Of a stretch of 64,000 bases of DNA, positions 27,051 to 35,992 are shown one piece after another. The position numbers and the translations under genes are program-made. Source of the DNA: Chitiniphilus shinanonensis DSM 23277 (GTDB lineage Bacteria > Pseudomonadota > Gammaproteobacteria > Burkholderiales > Chitinibacteraceae); contig NZ_KB895347.1 in NCBI RefSeq assembly GCF_000374805.1, positions 1 through 64,000 on the forward strand. Reading direction: 5' to 3'. Under the pieces are notes generated by a model. The model did no database searches, was not told the DNA's origin, and saw only the letters and a program-made list of their open reading frames with translations. The stretch's first letter is position 1. Each line of letters begins with the position of its first letter.

Positions 27051-27075
27051 ATGAGAAAATGCGTGCAATTCTCAT
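27051..27075 (+). promoter_or_regulatory. Putative Fur-type operator before the PepSY-ApbE operon
   Basis: ATGAGAA and TTCTCAT form a perfect inverted repeat separated by 11 bases, and the right half sits in AATTCTCATTT. This resembles overlapping Fur half-sites. It lies about 100 bases upstream of the PepSY gene start. Confidence 0.55.
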
Positions 27076-27175
27076 TTAGATGTCAACCGGGCCCACGGGA
27101 CGCGCGTTGACTGCGCCCATCGCGGGGCTAGGTCGATTCGCTTTAGCGCCCCATCCGCCAACCGAGTTTTTCCAC

Positions 27176-27802
27176 ATGAACAAGAATCCGGATCGACAAA
27201 ACCGGGCGTTCTGGCTGAAGCACCTGCATCGCTGGCACTGGATCAGTTCCGCGCTCTGCCTGATCGGCATGCTGCTGTTCGCCGTCACCGGCATCACGCT
27301 CAACCACGCCGGGCAGATCGAGGCGCATCCCACCGTCACCCAGCGCGACGCGCGTCTGCCGCAGCAACTGCTGCCGTTGCTGGCGCGCGCGCCGCAATCG
27401 GACAAGGCGCCGCTGCCGCGCACCGTGGCCGACTGGATCGACGGGCGGCTGGCGCTGGATCTGGCCGGGCGTGAGGCCGAATGGTCGGATGACGAAGTCT
27501 ACGTGTCGCTGCCGCGGCCGGGCGGCGATGCGTGGCTGTCGCTGGACCGCGCCAGCGGCGACATCGCCTACGAGCTGACCGAACGCGGCTGGGTGTCGTA
27601 CCTCAACGACCTGCACAAGGGGCGCAACACCGGCGCCGCCTGGAGCTGGTTCCTCGACATCTTTGCCGGCGCCGCGCTGCTGTTCTGCATCACCGGCCTG
27701 TTCCTGCTGCACCTGCATGCCGGCAACCGGCCGGCGACCTGGCCGCTGGTGGGGCTGGGCCTGGTGGCGCCGCTGCTGCTGGCGCTGCTGTTTATCCATT
27801 GA
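27176..27802 (+). CDS. PepSY-associated TM helix protein
   Basis: 208 residues. I start at the ATG at 27176; the frame is open to 27080 but the extension has no membrane-protein character. WLKHLHRWHWISSALCLIGM forms the first helix with clustered His, followed by AVTGITLNHAG. A periplasmic PepSY-like stretch follows (about 60-150), then DLHKGRNTGAAWSWFLDIFA and two more helices. The His residues suggest haem coordination. First gene of an operon with DUF2271, DUF4198, ApbE and a flavoreductase; it would carry electrons across the inner membrane to the periplasmic flavoprotein. Confidence 0.85.
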   Translation: MNKNPDRQNRAFWLKHLHRWHWISSALCLIGMLLFAVTGITLNHAGQIEAHPTVTQRDARLPQQLLPLLARAPQSDKAPLPRTVADWIDGRLALDLAGREAEWSDDEVYVSLPRPGGDAWLSLDRASGDIAYELTERGWVSYLNDLHKGRNTGAAWSWFLDIFAGAALLFCITGLFLLHLHAGNRPATWPLVGLGLVAPLLLALLFIH

Positions 27803-27928
27803 GGGCCGACCATGCGCAACGCGATCATCCCGGGTGCCCGCCGCGCGAGCGGCTCCTGTCGAACCTGAGCAACACCGCGCGGCGGCCCGGCCGCTGCGCG
27901 CAGACGAAGTCAAAACAAGGAAAACCAC

Positions 27929-28462
27929 ATGCGTAACTGGATACACGTGGCCAGCGTGCCCGCCCTGCTGGGCGGCGCAGTCGGGAGCCAGGCCATGGCC
28001 GCCGACCTGGCGGTGAAGCTGGAGATCCCGCGGCTGAACGTCGCCGAATACCACCGCCCCTACGTGGCTGTGTGGCTGGAACGCGCCGACCAGAGCGTCG
28101 CGGCCAATCTCGCGGTCTGGTACGACCAGAAGAGCAAGGGCGCGGAAGGCGCGGGCAGCAAATGGCTGAAGGACCTGCGCCAGTGGTGGCGCAAGAGCGG
28201 GCGCGAGTTGCAGATGCCGCTGGACGGCGTGTCGGGCGCCACCCGGCCGGCCGGCGAGCACCAGCTCGGCTTCAGCGACGGCAAGGCGCCGCTGGGCAGG
28301 CTGGCGCCGGGCGACTACACGCTGATGATCGAGGCCGCGCGCGAAGTGGGCGGGCGCGAGCTGGTGAAGGTGCCGCTGACCTGGCCGCCCAAGGCCGCGC
28401 AGACCCTCAAGGCCGCCGGCCAGCACGAGCTGGGCGCCATCAGCGTCGAACTCAAGCCCTGA
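27929..28462 (+). CDS. DUF2271 periplasmic protein with an ApbE flavinylation motif
   Basis: 177 residues with a signal peptide (about 1-25, ending QAMAADL). The body is beta-rich (PYVAVWLERADQS, WYDQKSKG). DGVSGATRP at residues 99-107 matches the DxxSGAT site at which ApbE attaches FMN covalently; Thr105 would carry it. The ApbE gene is two genes downstream in the same operon, so this is the likely substrate. A covalent FMN would make it a periplasmic electron carrier between the PepSY membrane protein and an unknown acceptor, plausibly ferric siderophore or another metal complex. Motif seen directly; role inferred. Confidence 0.82.
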   Translation: MRNWIHVASVPALLGGAVGSQAMAADLAVKLEIPRLNVAEYHRPYVAVWLERADQSVAANLAVWYDQKSKGAEGAGSKWLKDLRQWWRKSGRELQMPLDGVSGATRPAGEHQLGFSDGKAPLGRLAPGDYTLMIEAAREVGGRELVKVPLTWPPKAAQTLKAAGQHELGAISVELKP

Positions 28463-28487
28463 TCCTTTCCATTCACCAGGACTCACC

Positions 28488-29288
28488 ATGAACCGTATCG
28501 CTCGACTGCTGGCGTGCGTCGCCGCCGCCACCCTGCCGCTGGCCGCCCAGGCCCACCACTACTGGCTGCTGCCGTCGTCCACCGTGTTGTCCGCGCCGCA
28601 GTGGATCACCGTGGACGCCGCCGTCTCCAACGACATGTTCCAGTTCAACCACAACGCGCTCAATGTCGACGCGCTGGCCATCGTGGCGCCGGACGGCTCG
28701 CGCCTGGCCCCCGAGAACCTCGGCAAGGGCAAGCTGCGCAGCACCTTCGACGTCAACCTGGCCAAGCCGGGCACCTACCGCCTGGAAGTGGTGCGCGGCG
28801 GCGTGCGCGCCACCTGGAAGGCCGACGGCCAGCCCAAGCGCTGGATGGGCAACGCCGAGGCGTTCGCCAAGGAAGTGCCGGCCGACGCCGAGGGCCTGGA
28901 TGTCTCGGAAAGCGCCAGCCGCCTGGAGACCTTCGTCACCGTCGGCGCGCCCAGCGCGCTCAAGACCACCGGCCGCGGCCTGGAGCTGGCGCCGGTCACC
29001 CATCCCAACGATCTGTTCGCCGGCGAGACCGCCACCTTCCAGTTCCTGGCCGACGGCAAGCCCGCCGCCGGGGTCGAAGTGACGCTGGTGCGCGGCGAAA
29101 GCCGCTACCGCAACCAGCTCGACGAGCTGAAGTTCACCACCGACAAGGACGGCCGCGTCGCGGTGAAATGGCCGCAGGCCGGCATGTACTGGCTGGACGC
29201 CGATCTGGAGGACGACAAGGTCACGGTCAAGGCCGCGAAGCGGCGCACATTGTCGTATACCGCCACGCTGGAAGTCCTGCCGCAGTGA
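28488..29288 (+). CDS. DUF4198 domain periplasmic protein
   Basis: 266 residues with a signal peptide (cleavage near AQAHHYW). After it comes HHYWLLPSSTVL, the typical N-terminal end of DUF4198 proteins, with two His exposed at the mature N-terminus that could bind metal. The C-terminal half (about 160-260) is an Ig-like/CarboxypepD-reg-like module (GKPAAGVEVTLVRG, TDKDGRVAVKWPQAGMYWL). Such proteins accompany PepSY/DUF2271/ApbE clusters and metal transporters. The stop overlaps the GTG of apbE (GTGA). Confidence 0.8.
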   Translation: MNRIARLLACVAAATLPLAAQAHHYWLLPSSTVLSAPQWITVDAAVSNDMFQFNHNALNVDALAIVAPDGSRLAPENLGKGKLRSTFDVNLAKPGTYRLEVVRGGVRATWKADGQPKRWMGNAEAFAKEVPADAEGLDVSESASRLETFVTVGAPSALKTTGRGLELAPVTHPNDLFAGETATFQFLADGKPAAGVEVTLVRGESRYRNQLDELKFTTDKDGRVAVKWPQAGMYWLDADLEDDKVTVKAAKRRTLSYTATLEVLPQ

Positions 29289-30301
29289 CCGTCGCGGCGG
29301 CGCCTGCGCGACGCGTGCTGATCCCGCCGCGGCTGGCGCCGTTCCGGCTCGATCCGCTGCTCAGCCACGTGCACGCACTGACGGGGCGGACCATGGGCAC
29401 CAGCTGGTCGGTGCGGCTGGCCGGCCCGGAACGCATGCCGCTGGACGCGCTGCGGGCTGGCATCCAGCGCGAGCTGGACGGCGTGGTGGCCAGCATGAGC
29501 CACTGGCGCGCCGATTCGGCCGTCGGCCGTTTCAACGACGCGCCGGCTGGCGGCTGGCAGGCGCTGCCGGTCGATTGCTTCGAAGTGCTGGTCTGCGCAC
29601 AGACGGTCGCCGCGCAGAGCGACGGTGCATTCGATGCCACCGTCGGCGCGCTGGTCGACGCCTGGGGCTTCGGCCCGCCCGGCCGCCGCGCGGCGCTGCC
29701 GGATGCTGTGCAGGTCGCCGCGTTGCGCGAGCGCTGCGGCTGGCGGCGGCTGGCACTGGACCACGACGGCCGGCGCGCGTTGCAACCGGGCGGGCTGCGG
29801 CTGGATTTCTCCGGCATCGCCAAGGGCTACGGCGTCGATCGGGTGGCCGGCTTCCTGGCGCGTTGCGGCGTGCCGGGCTGGCTGGTCGAGGTGGGCGGCG
29901 AGCTGCGCGGTCACGGCATCAAACCCGATGCCCAGCCGTGGTGGACCGCGCTGGAAACGCCGCCCGACAGCGCGTTGACGGACACCGTGGTGGCGCTGCA
30001 CGGTCTGGCCGTCGCCACCTCGGGCGATTATCGCCAGGCGTTCGAACATGAAGGCGTGCGTTATGCCCACACCCTCGACCCGCGCAGCGGCCGGCCGCTG
30101 CGCGATGCCCCGGCGTCGGTGACGGTGCTGCATCCGCAATGCATGCTGGCCGACGCTTACGCCACGGCGCTGACCGTGCTCGGCGTCGAGCAGGGGCTGG
30201 CCTTCGCCGAACGCCACCAGTTGGCCGCGCGCTTCCTGATCCGGGATGCTCGCGGCCTGCAGGAACACCACTCGCCGGCCTATGCCGCCATGCTCGAATG
30301 A
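29285..30301 (+). CDS. apbE: FAD:protein FMN transferase
   Basis: 338 residues. MGTSWSVRLAG opens the ApbE domain, followed by DGAFDATVGALVDAWGFG, the key DFSGIAKGYGVD block and the AHTLDPRSGRP segment that binds Mg and FAD. It transfers FMN from FAD to a Thr/Ser in target proteins; the DUF2271 protein of this operon has the target motif. I start at the GTG at 29285, overlapping the DUF4198 stop; this gives no clear lipobox or signal peptide, so the enzyme may act in the cytoplasm or enter the periplasm by an unrecognised route. The stop overlaps the ATG of the next gene (ATGA). Confidence 0.9.
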   Translation: MTVAAAPARRVLIPPRLAPFRLDPLLSHVHALTGRTMGTSWSVRLAGPERMPLDALRAGIQRELDGVVASMSHWRADSAVGRFNDAPAGGWQALPVDCFEVLVCAQTVAAQSDGAFDATVGALVDAWGFGPPGRRAALPDAVQVAALRERCGWRRLALDHDGRRALQPGGLRLDFSGIAKGYGVDRVAGFLARCGVPGWLVEVGGELRGHGIKPDAQPWWTALETPPDSALTDTVVALHGLAVATSGDYRQAFEHEGVRYAHTLDPRSGRPLRDAPASVTVLHPQCMLADAYATALTVLGVEQGLAFAERHQLAARFLIRDARGLQEHHSPAYAAMLE

Positions 30302-31827
30302 AACGTTTCCTGTTGTTGCTGCTGCCGGCGATGCCGGCTCATGCCGCCACCGCGGCGCGGCCCGCCGCCGCGCTCGGAGTCGCAGCGCTTTATTTTCTGT
30401 TCTGCGTGGCGGTGGCCTGGCGTCATCGGCAAAAGCGGGCACGTCTGCGCGCCGCCGGCACGGCGGGCGAGGGCGCGTTGCTGGTGGCCTATGCCAGCCA
30501 GACCGGCTACGCCGAGCAACTGGCGGCGCAGACCGCGCAATCGCTGGAAGCGGCCGGCGTCGCGGTGGCGCTGCGGCCGCTGGGCGGGCTGGATGCCGCC
30601 GCGCTGGCTGGCCATCGCTGTGCGCTGTTCGTGGTCAGCACCACCGGCGAGGGCGACGCGCCCGACACGGTGGCCGGCTTCGCCCGTCGCACCATGGCGG
30701 CACCGCCGCGGCTGGACGGGCTGGAATATGGCGTGCTGGCGCTGGGCGATGCCAGCTATGCGCAGTTCTGCGCCTTCGGCCGCGCGCTCGACCAGTGGCT
30801 GCGCCATGCCGGCGCCGCGCCATTGTTCGACCGGGTGGAGGTGGACAACGGCGACGCCGCGGCGCTGCGGCACTGGCAGCAGCAGTTGTCGGCGCTGGCC
30901 GGGCACGCCGAGATCGCCGACTGGCGCGCGCCGGATTACCAGCCGTGGCGGCTGGTCGAGCGGCAGTTGCTCAATCCCGGCAGCGCGGGCGAGCCGGTAT
31001 ACCGTGTGGCGCTGGCGCCGCCGGCACCGGGCGTCGCCTGGCAGGCCGGCGACGTGGCCGAGATCGGCCCGCGCCATGCGCCGGCCGCGCTCGACGCCTG
31101 GTTGCGCGCCTGCGGCGTCGACGCCGATGCGGCGATGCGCGACGCGCTGGCCGACCGGTTGCTGCCGTCGCCGCAGCCGCTGGGGGCCGCGGCGCTGGCA
31201 ACGCTGCGCGACAGCCTGCCGCCGCTGCCGCATCGCGAGTATTCGATCGCCTCGCTGCCCGGCGATGGCGTGCTGGAACTGGTGGTGCGCCAGCAACGGC
31301 GCAGCGACGGCACGCTGGGCCTGGGCTCGGGCTGGCTGACGCAGGATGCGCCGCTGGGCGAGGCCGTCGCGCTGCGCATCCGCGAGAACAAGGGTTTCCA
31401 TCCGCCGGCCGACGACTGCCCGCTGATCCTGATCGGCAACGGCACCGGCATCGCCGGGTTGCGCGCGCAGCTGAAGGCATGGCGGGCGGCGGGACGGCGC
31501 GGTGCGTGGCTGCTGTTCGGCGAGCGCAACGCCGCGCACGACGCGCTGTTTGGCGACGAGATCGCCGGCTGGCTGGCCGACGGCCTGCTGGCGCGCGCCG
31601 ACCTTGTCTATTCGCGCGACGGCGCCGCGCGCGAATACGTGCAGCATCGCCTGCGCGCCGAGCTGCCGCGGTTGCGGCAATGGCTGGCGCGCGGGGCGGC
31701 GCTGTACGTGTGCGGCAGTCGCGAGGGCATGGGGCAGGGCGTGGACGCGGTGCTGCGCGAGGCGCTGGGCGACGACGCGGTGGATGGTCTGACGCAGGAT
31801 GGCCGCTACCGGCGCGACGTGTATTGA
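30298..31827 (+). CDS. Membrane-anchored flavodoxin/ferredoxin-reductase-like flavoprotein (CysJ-like)
   Basis: 509 residues. An N-terminal hydrophobic segment with a helix at about 22-40 (ALGVAALYFLFCVAVAW) is followed by a flavodoxin domain (LLVAYASQTGYAEQLA, VVSTTGEGDAPD, LALGDASYAQFCAFG). An FAD/NADPH reductase domain follows (HREYSIAS, GNGTGIAGLRAQL, LLFGERNAAHDA, YVCGSREGMGQGV). It resembles sulphite reductase alpha subunits but is anchored and linked to iron genes, so it probably feeds NADPH electrons into the PepSY protein. It is the last gene of the operon; all junctions after DUF4198 are 4-base overlaps. Domain calls are firm; electron route is inference. Confidence 0.88.
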   Translation: MKRFLLLLLPAMPAHAATAARPAAALGVAALYFLFCVAVAWRHRQKRARLRAAGTAGEGALLVAYASQTGYAEQLAAQTAQSLEAAGVAVALRPLGGLDAAALAGHRCALFVVSTTGEGDAPDTVAGFARRTMAAPPRLDGLEYGVLALGDASYAQFCAFGRALDQWLRHAGAAPLFDRVEVDNGDAAALRHWQQQLSALAGHAEIADWRAPDYQPWRLVERQLLNPGSAGEPVYRVALAPPAPGVAWQAGDVAEIGPRHAPAALDAWLRACGVDADAAMRDALADRLLPSPQPLGAAALATLRDSLPPLPHREYSIASLPGDGVLELVVRQQRRSDGTLGLGSGWLTQDAPLGEAVALRIRENKGFHPPADDCPLILIGNGTGIAGLRAQLKAWRAAGRRGAWLLFGERNAAHDALFGDEIAGWLADGLLARADLVYSRDGAAREYVQHRLRAELPRLRQWLARGAALYVCGSREGMGQGVDAVLREALGDDAVDGLTQDGRYRRDVY

Positions 31828-31990
31828 CAGTGGGGCGTCACGGCCGGGCGTCGGTGGTCCGCATCGGCCGGCCCCTTGAATTCGTTGGGATTTCTCCCCA
31901 GGTCTGGCATGGGTATCCGCCGTTCCTGCGTGGCTGGGCGCCCGGCGAAGCCGGCGCGCGGGCGCACCCACGGCGGTTGCCAGCTTCGGT

Positions 31991-31996
31991 TATAAT
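31991..31996 (+). promoter_or_regulatory. Probable promoter -10 element upstream of fmdB-aspS
   Basis: A perfect TATAAT within GGTTATAATCGCG, in the 405-base gap before the fmdB-like gene. No clear -35 at standard spacing. Transcription from here would read through repeat copy A4. Confidence 0.5.
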
Positions 31997-32030
31997 CGCG
32001 TGTTTTCCGTGGCTTAGAGCCACCGACAAA

Positions 32031-32127
32031 ACCTCCTGACGGCCTCGCGTTCGCTTGTCGTACGCCTTGTTCGGTCTGCGTTTCGCGCTCCTTGCCAGGA
32101 TCGCTTCGCTGGTTTTGTCAGCGGCTT
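32031..32127 (+). repeat. Family A dispersed intergenic repeat, copy 4
   Basis: Starts ACCGACAAAACCTCCTG and ends GGTTTTGTCAGCGGCT. Internal shared blocks are CGCTTGTCGTACGCCTTG, TCTGCGTTTCGCGCTCCTTG and CCAGGATCGCTTCGCTGG. Among the shortest copies. It lies between the putative promoter and the fmdB-like gene. Confidence 0.88.
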
Positions 32128-32232
32128 TTGGGACGTCGGCAGATCCGCCGCCGCCCGCCGGACGGTGCGCCACCACCGGCTTTCCCGCGCCACGGGGCCC
32201 CATGCAATCCGCTTGAGAGACAGGTTTCACCC

Positions 32233-32505
32233 ATGCCGATCTACGCCTATCGCTGCACCGCTTGCGGTTTCGAGGACGAGCATATCCAGAAGATGGCCGA
32301 CTCGCCGCTGACCGAATGCCCGAGCTGCCACGCCGCCAGCTATGCCAAGAAACTGACTGCCGCCGGCTTCCAGCTCAAGGGCTCGGGCTGGTACGCCACC
32401 GACTTCAAGGGCGGCGCCTCGTCGGGCGCGTCGTCCGCTTCCGAATCCACTGGCGCCAGCTCGGCTGGCGGTGCCTGCGGCACGGGGACTTGTGGCTGCC
32501 ACTGA
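32233..32505 (+). CDS. FmdB-family zinc ribbon protein
   Basis: 90 residues. MPIYAYRCTACGFEDEHIQK opens the family zinc ribbon, with Cys8 and Cys11 and a second CPSC pair. A Ser/Gly/Ala-rich tail follows, ending in CGTGTCGCH. In betaproteobacteria this gene commonly precedes a DUF502 gene and aspS, as here. The molecular role is not settled; it may bind zinc and regulate or assist a partner. Confidence 0.9.
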   Translation: MPIYAYRCTACGFEDEHIQKMADSPLTECPSCHAASYAKKLTAAGFQLKGSGWYATDFKGGASSGASSASESTGASSAGGACGTGTCGCH

Positions 32506-32521
32506 ACCCCGCGAAACCACG

Positions 32522-33205
32522 ATGGATCGGGTCAAGCGCTACCTGCTGACCGGCCTGCTGATCTGGGTGCCGCTGGCCATCACCCTCTGGGTGTTGCAGC
32601 TGATCCTGGGCACCATGGACCAGATCGGCGCGCTGCTGCCGGTGCAGTTGCGTCCGGATTACTGGCTGCTGCGCCTGCTCGAACCGACCATGCCCTGGCT
32701 GGTGCACAAGAAGGCGATCCCCGGCTTCGGCGTGTTCCTGACCGTGTTCGTGGTGCTGCTCACCGGCGTGGTGGCCGCCAACGTGCTGGGCCGCCGCCTG
32801 CTGATCCTGGGCGAGAAGCTGCTCAACCGCATTCCCATCGTCCGTTCGATCTATTCCAGCGTGAAGCAGGTGTCGGACACGTTGTTCTCCGACTCCGGCC
32901 AGGCGTTCCGCCGCGCGCTGCTGGTGCAGTTCCCGCACCAGGGCGCCTGGACCATCGCCTTCCTCACCGGCTCGCCCGGCGGCGAAGTGGCCGACCGGCT
33001 GGGCGGCGAGTACGTCAGCGTCTACGTGCCGACCACGCCCAACCCCACCTCGGGCTACTTCATCATGGTGCGGGTGGAGGATGTGCGCGAACTGGACATG
33101 AGCGTGGACGACGCGCTCAAGTACGTGATCTCGATGGGCGTGGTCGCGCCCGCGCCGCGTCCGGCCGCCTTCCTCGAAGGCCGGCCCGATAATCTTCCGG
33201 GTTGA
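32522..33205 (+). CDS. DUF502 family inner-membrane protein
   Basis: 227 residues. VKRYLLTGLLIWVPLAITLW forms the first helix and FGVFLTVFVVLLTGVVAANV the second. The hallmark IPIVRSIYSSVKQVSDTLF and PTTPNPTSGYFIMV blocks of DUF502 proteins follow. The ATG at 32522 lies 16 bases after the fmdB stop and aspS begins 69 bases downstream, so the three are probably co-transcribed. Function unknown; relatives in plants (COV/LCV family) act in membranes. Confidence 0.9.
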   Translation: MDRVKRYLLTGLLIWVPLAITLWVLQLILGTMDQIGALLPVQLRPDYWLLRLLEPTMPWLVHKKAIPGFGVFLTVFVVLLTGVVAANVLGRRLLILGEKLLNRIPIVRSIYSSVKQVSDTLFSDSGQAFRRALLVQFPHQGAWTIAFLTGSPGGEVADRLGGEYVSVYVPTTPNPTSGYFIMVRVEDVRELDMSVDDALKYVISMGVVAPAPRPAAFLEGRPDNLPG

Positions 33206-33274
33206 GCCCATGGCTCAACCCGCCCCGAATCCCCGATCCGAACTCTCGCCAATTTCAAAGAAAGAGCACCCATC

Positions 33275-35065
<1,791 letters not shown>

Positions 35066-35108
35066 GCACGATGAACGGAAATTGACAAACGGTTGTTGTT
35101 TTCTAGAG

Positions 35109-35136
35109 AAGACGGCTTGTGCCGTCTTTTCTTTTT
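35109..35136 (+). terminator. Intrinsic terminator after aspS
   Basis: Perfect stem AAGACGGC/GCCGTCTT with loop TTGT and a T-rich tail (TTCTTTTT). Confidence 0.9.
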
Positions 35137-35185
35137 GCTGTCTAACAAAGTAAAATGAATCATCTGACAGCAGGAGTAATGGGAC

Positions 35186-35668
35186 ATGGATAGACTGACC
35201 AGCAGTTTCCTGACCCATCGTTGTGGCCATGCCTTGCAGGAGATGTCGCCGGTCTTCGACCAGCACGAGGCTTATCTGATACGCGTGGCTTTCCCGTGTC
35301 CGCACTGCATGGCCGAACTGGCCAAGCGCTGCGAACTGCCCACCCGCGTGTTCGCCAACATGCAGCAGGTCGCCCCCGGCATGGCCGCCTTCGTGGTGGA
35401 AGTATCGCGCCCGGCGGACGAGCTGGCCGACCTGCTGTCGGTGATCGGCTATGGCCGCCGTCGCCCGTCGCTGGACGAGCTGAATCCCGGCGGCATGGCC
35501 GAAGGCGGCCCGGACGAGGTGTGGCGCAAGGAGTTCTGGTTTGCCACCAACACCGACCCGCTGCACGTGGTGGCGCTGGTGGAGCACATCAAACTGGAAA
35601 TGGGCTGGCTCGGCGAATACCTGCCGAACGGCATGGCGGGCGTGGAGTTCTGTAAGTTCCCCGAGTAA
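35186..35668 (+). CDS. Hypothetical protein with a CPHC motif
   Basis: 160 residues, not assigned to a family. It contains FPCPHCMAELAKR near residue 37, a CxxC pair that could bind metal or be redox active, and Trp/Phe-rich segments near the C-terminus (EVWRKEFWFATN, EMGWLGEYLP). No signal peptide or membrane helix. An ATG with an upstream AGGAG-like SD supports the start, and it stands alone between two terminators, so it is its own transcription unit. Confidence 0.7.
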   Translation: MDRLTSSFLTHRCGHALQEMSPVFDQHEAYLIRVAFPCPHCMAELAKRCELPTRVFANMQQVAPGMAAFVVEVSRPADELADLLSVIGYGRRRPSLDELNPGGMAEGGPDEVWRKEFWFATNTDPLHVVALVEHIKLEMGWLGEYLPNGMAGVEFCKFPE

Positions 35669-35704
35669 GCCCGCCCAAGCTCGGTTTCTTCCTCGACAAA
35701 ACAT

Positions 35705-35733
35705 CAGGCCCGCATCGACGGGCCTGTTTTTTT
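35705..35733 (+). terminator. Intrinsic terminator after the CPHC protein gene
   Basis: Perfect stem CAGGCCCG/CGGGCCTG, six-base loop, seven T. Confidence 0.92.
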
Positions 35734-35752
35734 GCGAAGTGTCATTGGGTTA

Positions 35753-35960
35753 AACCCCAAATCTTGAACCACAGAGGGCACAGAGAACACAGAGCTTCAC
35801 AGAGAAAACCAGAAGAAAAAGAGCGAGGCCGAATCGGCGTCGCGCGCGGTGGCAAACCTCGACAACGAGAGCGCGCACCATGCCCTCTTCTTCTCTTCCT
35901 TTGCCTTTCTCTGTGAAGCTCTGTGTTCTCTGTGCCCTCTGTGGTTCAAGATTTGGGGTT
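35753..35960. repeat. Family C repeat pair (CACAGAG-rich arms facing each other)
   Basis: The left arm (35753-35816) reads AACCCCAAATCTTGAACCAC and then CACAGAG-type units. The right arm (35905-35960) is its near-exact reverse complement. About 90 bases of unrelated core lie between. An 8-base tandem repeat (GGGGTTCA, three units) follows the right arm. The pair sits between the CPHC gene terminator and the 3' end of glnE, just outside both genes. Confidence 0.9.
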
Positions 35961-35992
35961 CAGGGGTTCAGGGGTTCAGGTGTTTCCGGGTT

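Noticed and set aside
35956-35981. GGGGTTCA tandem units considered as a separate element
   Set aside because: Only three units, directly continuing the family C right arm; treated as part of that repeat region.
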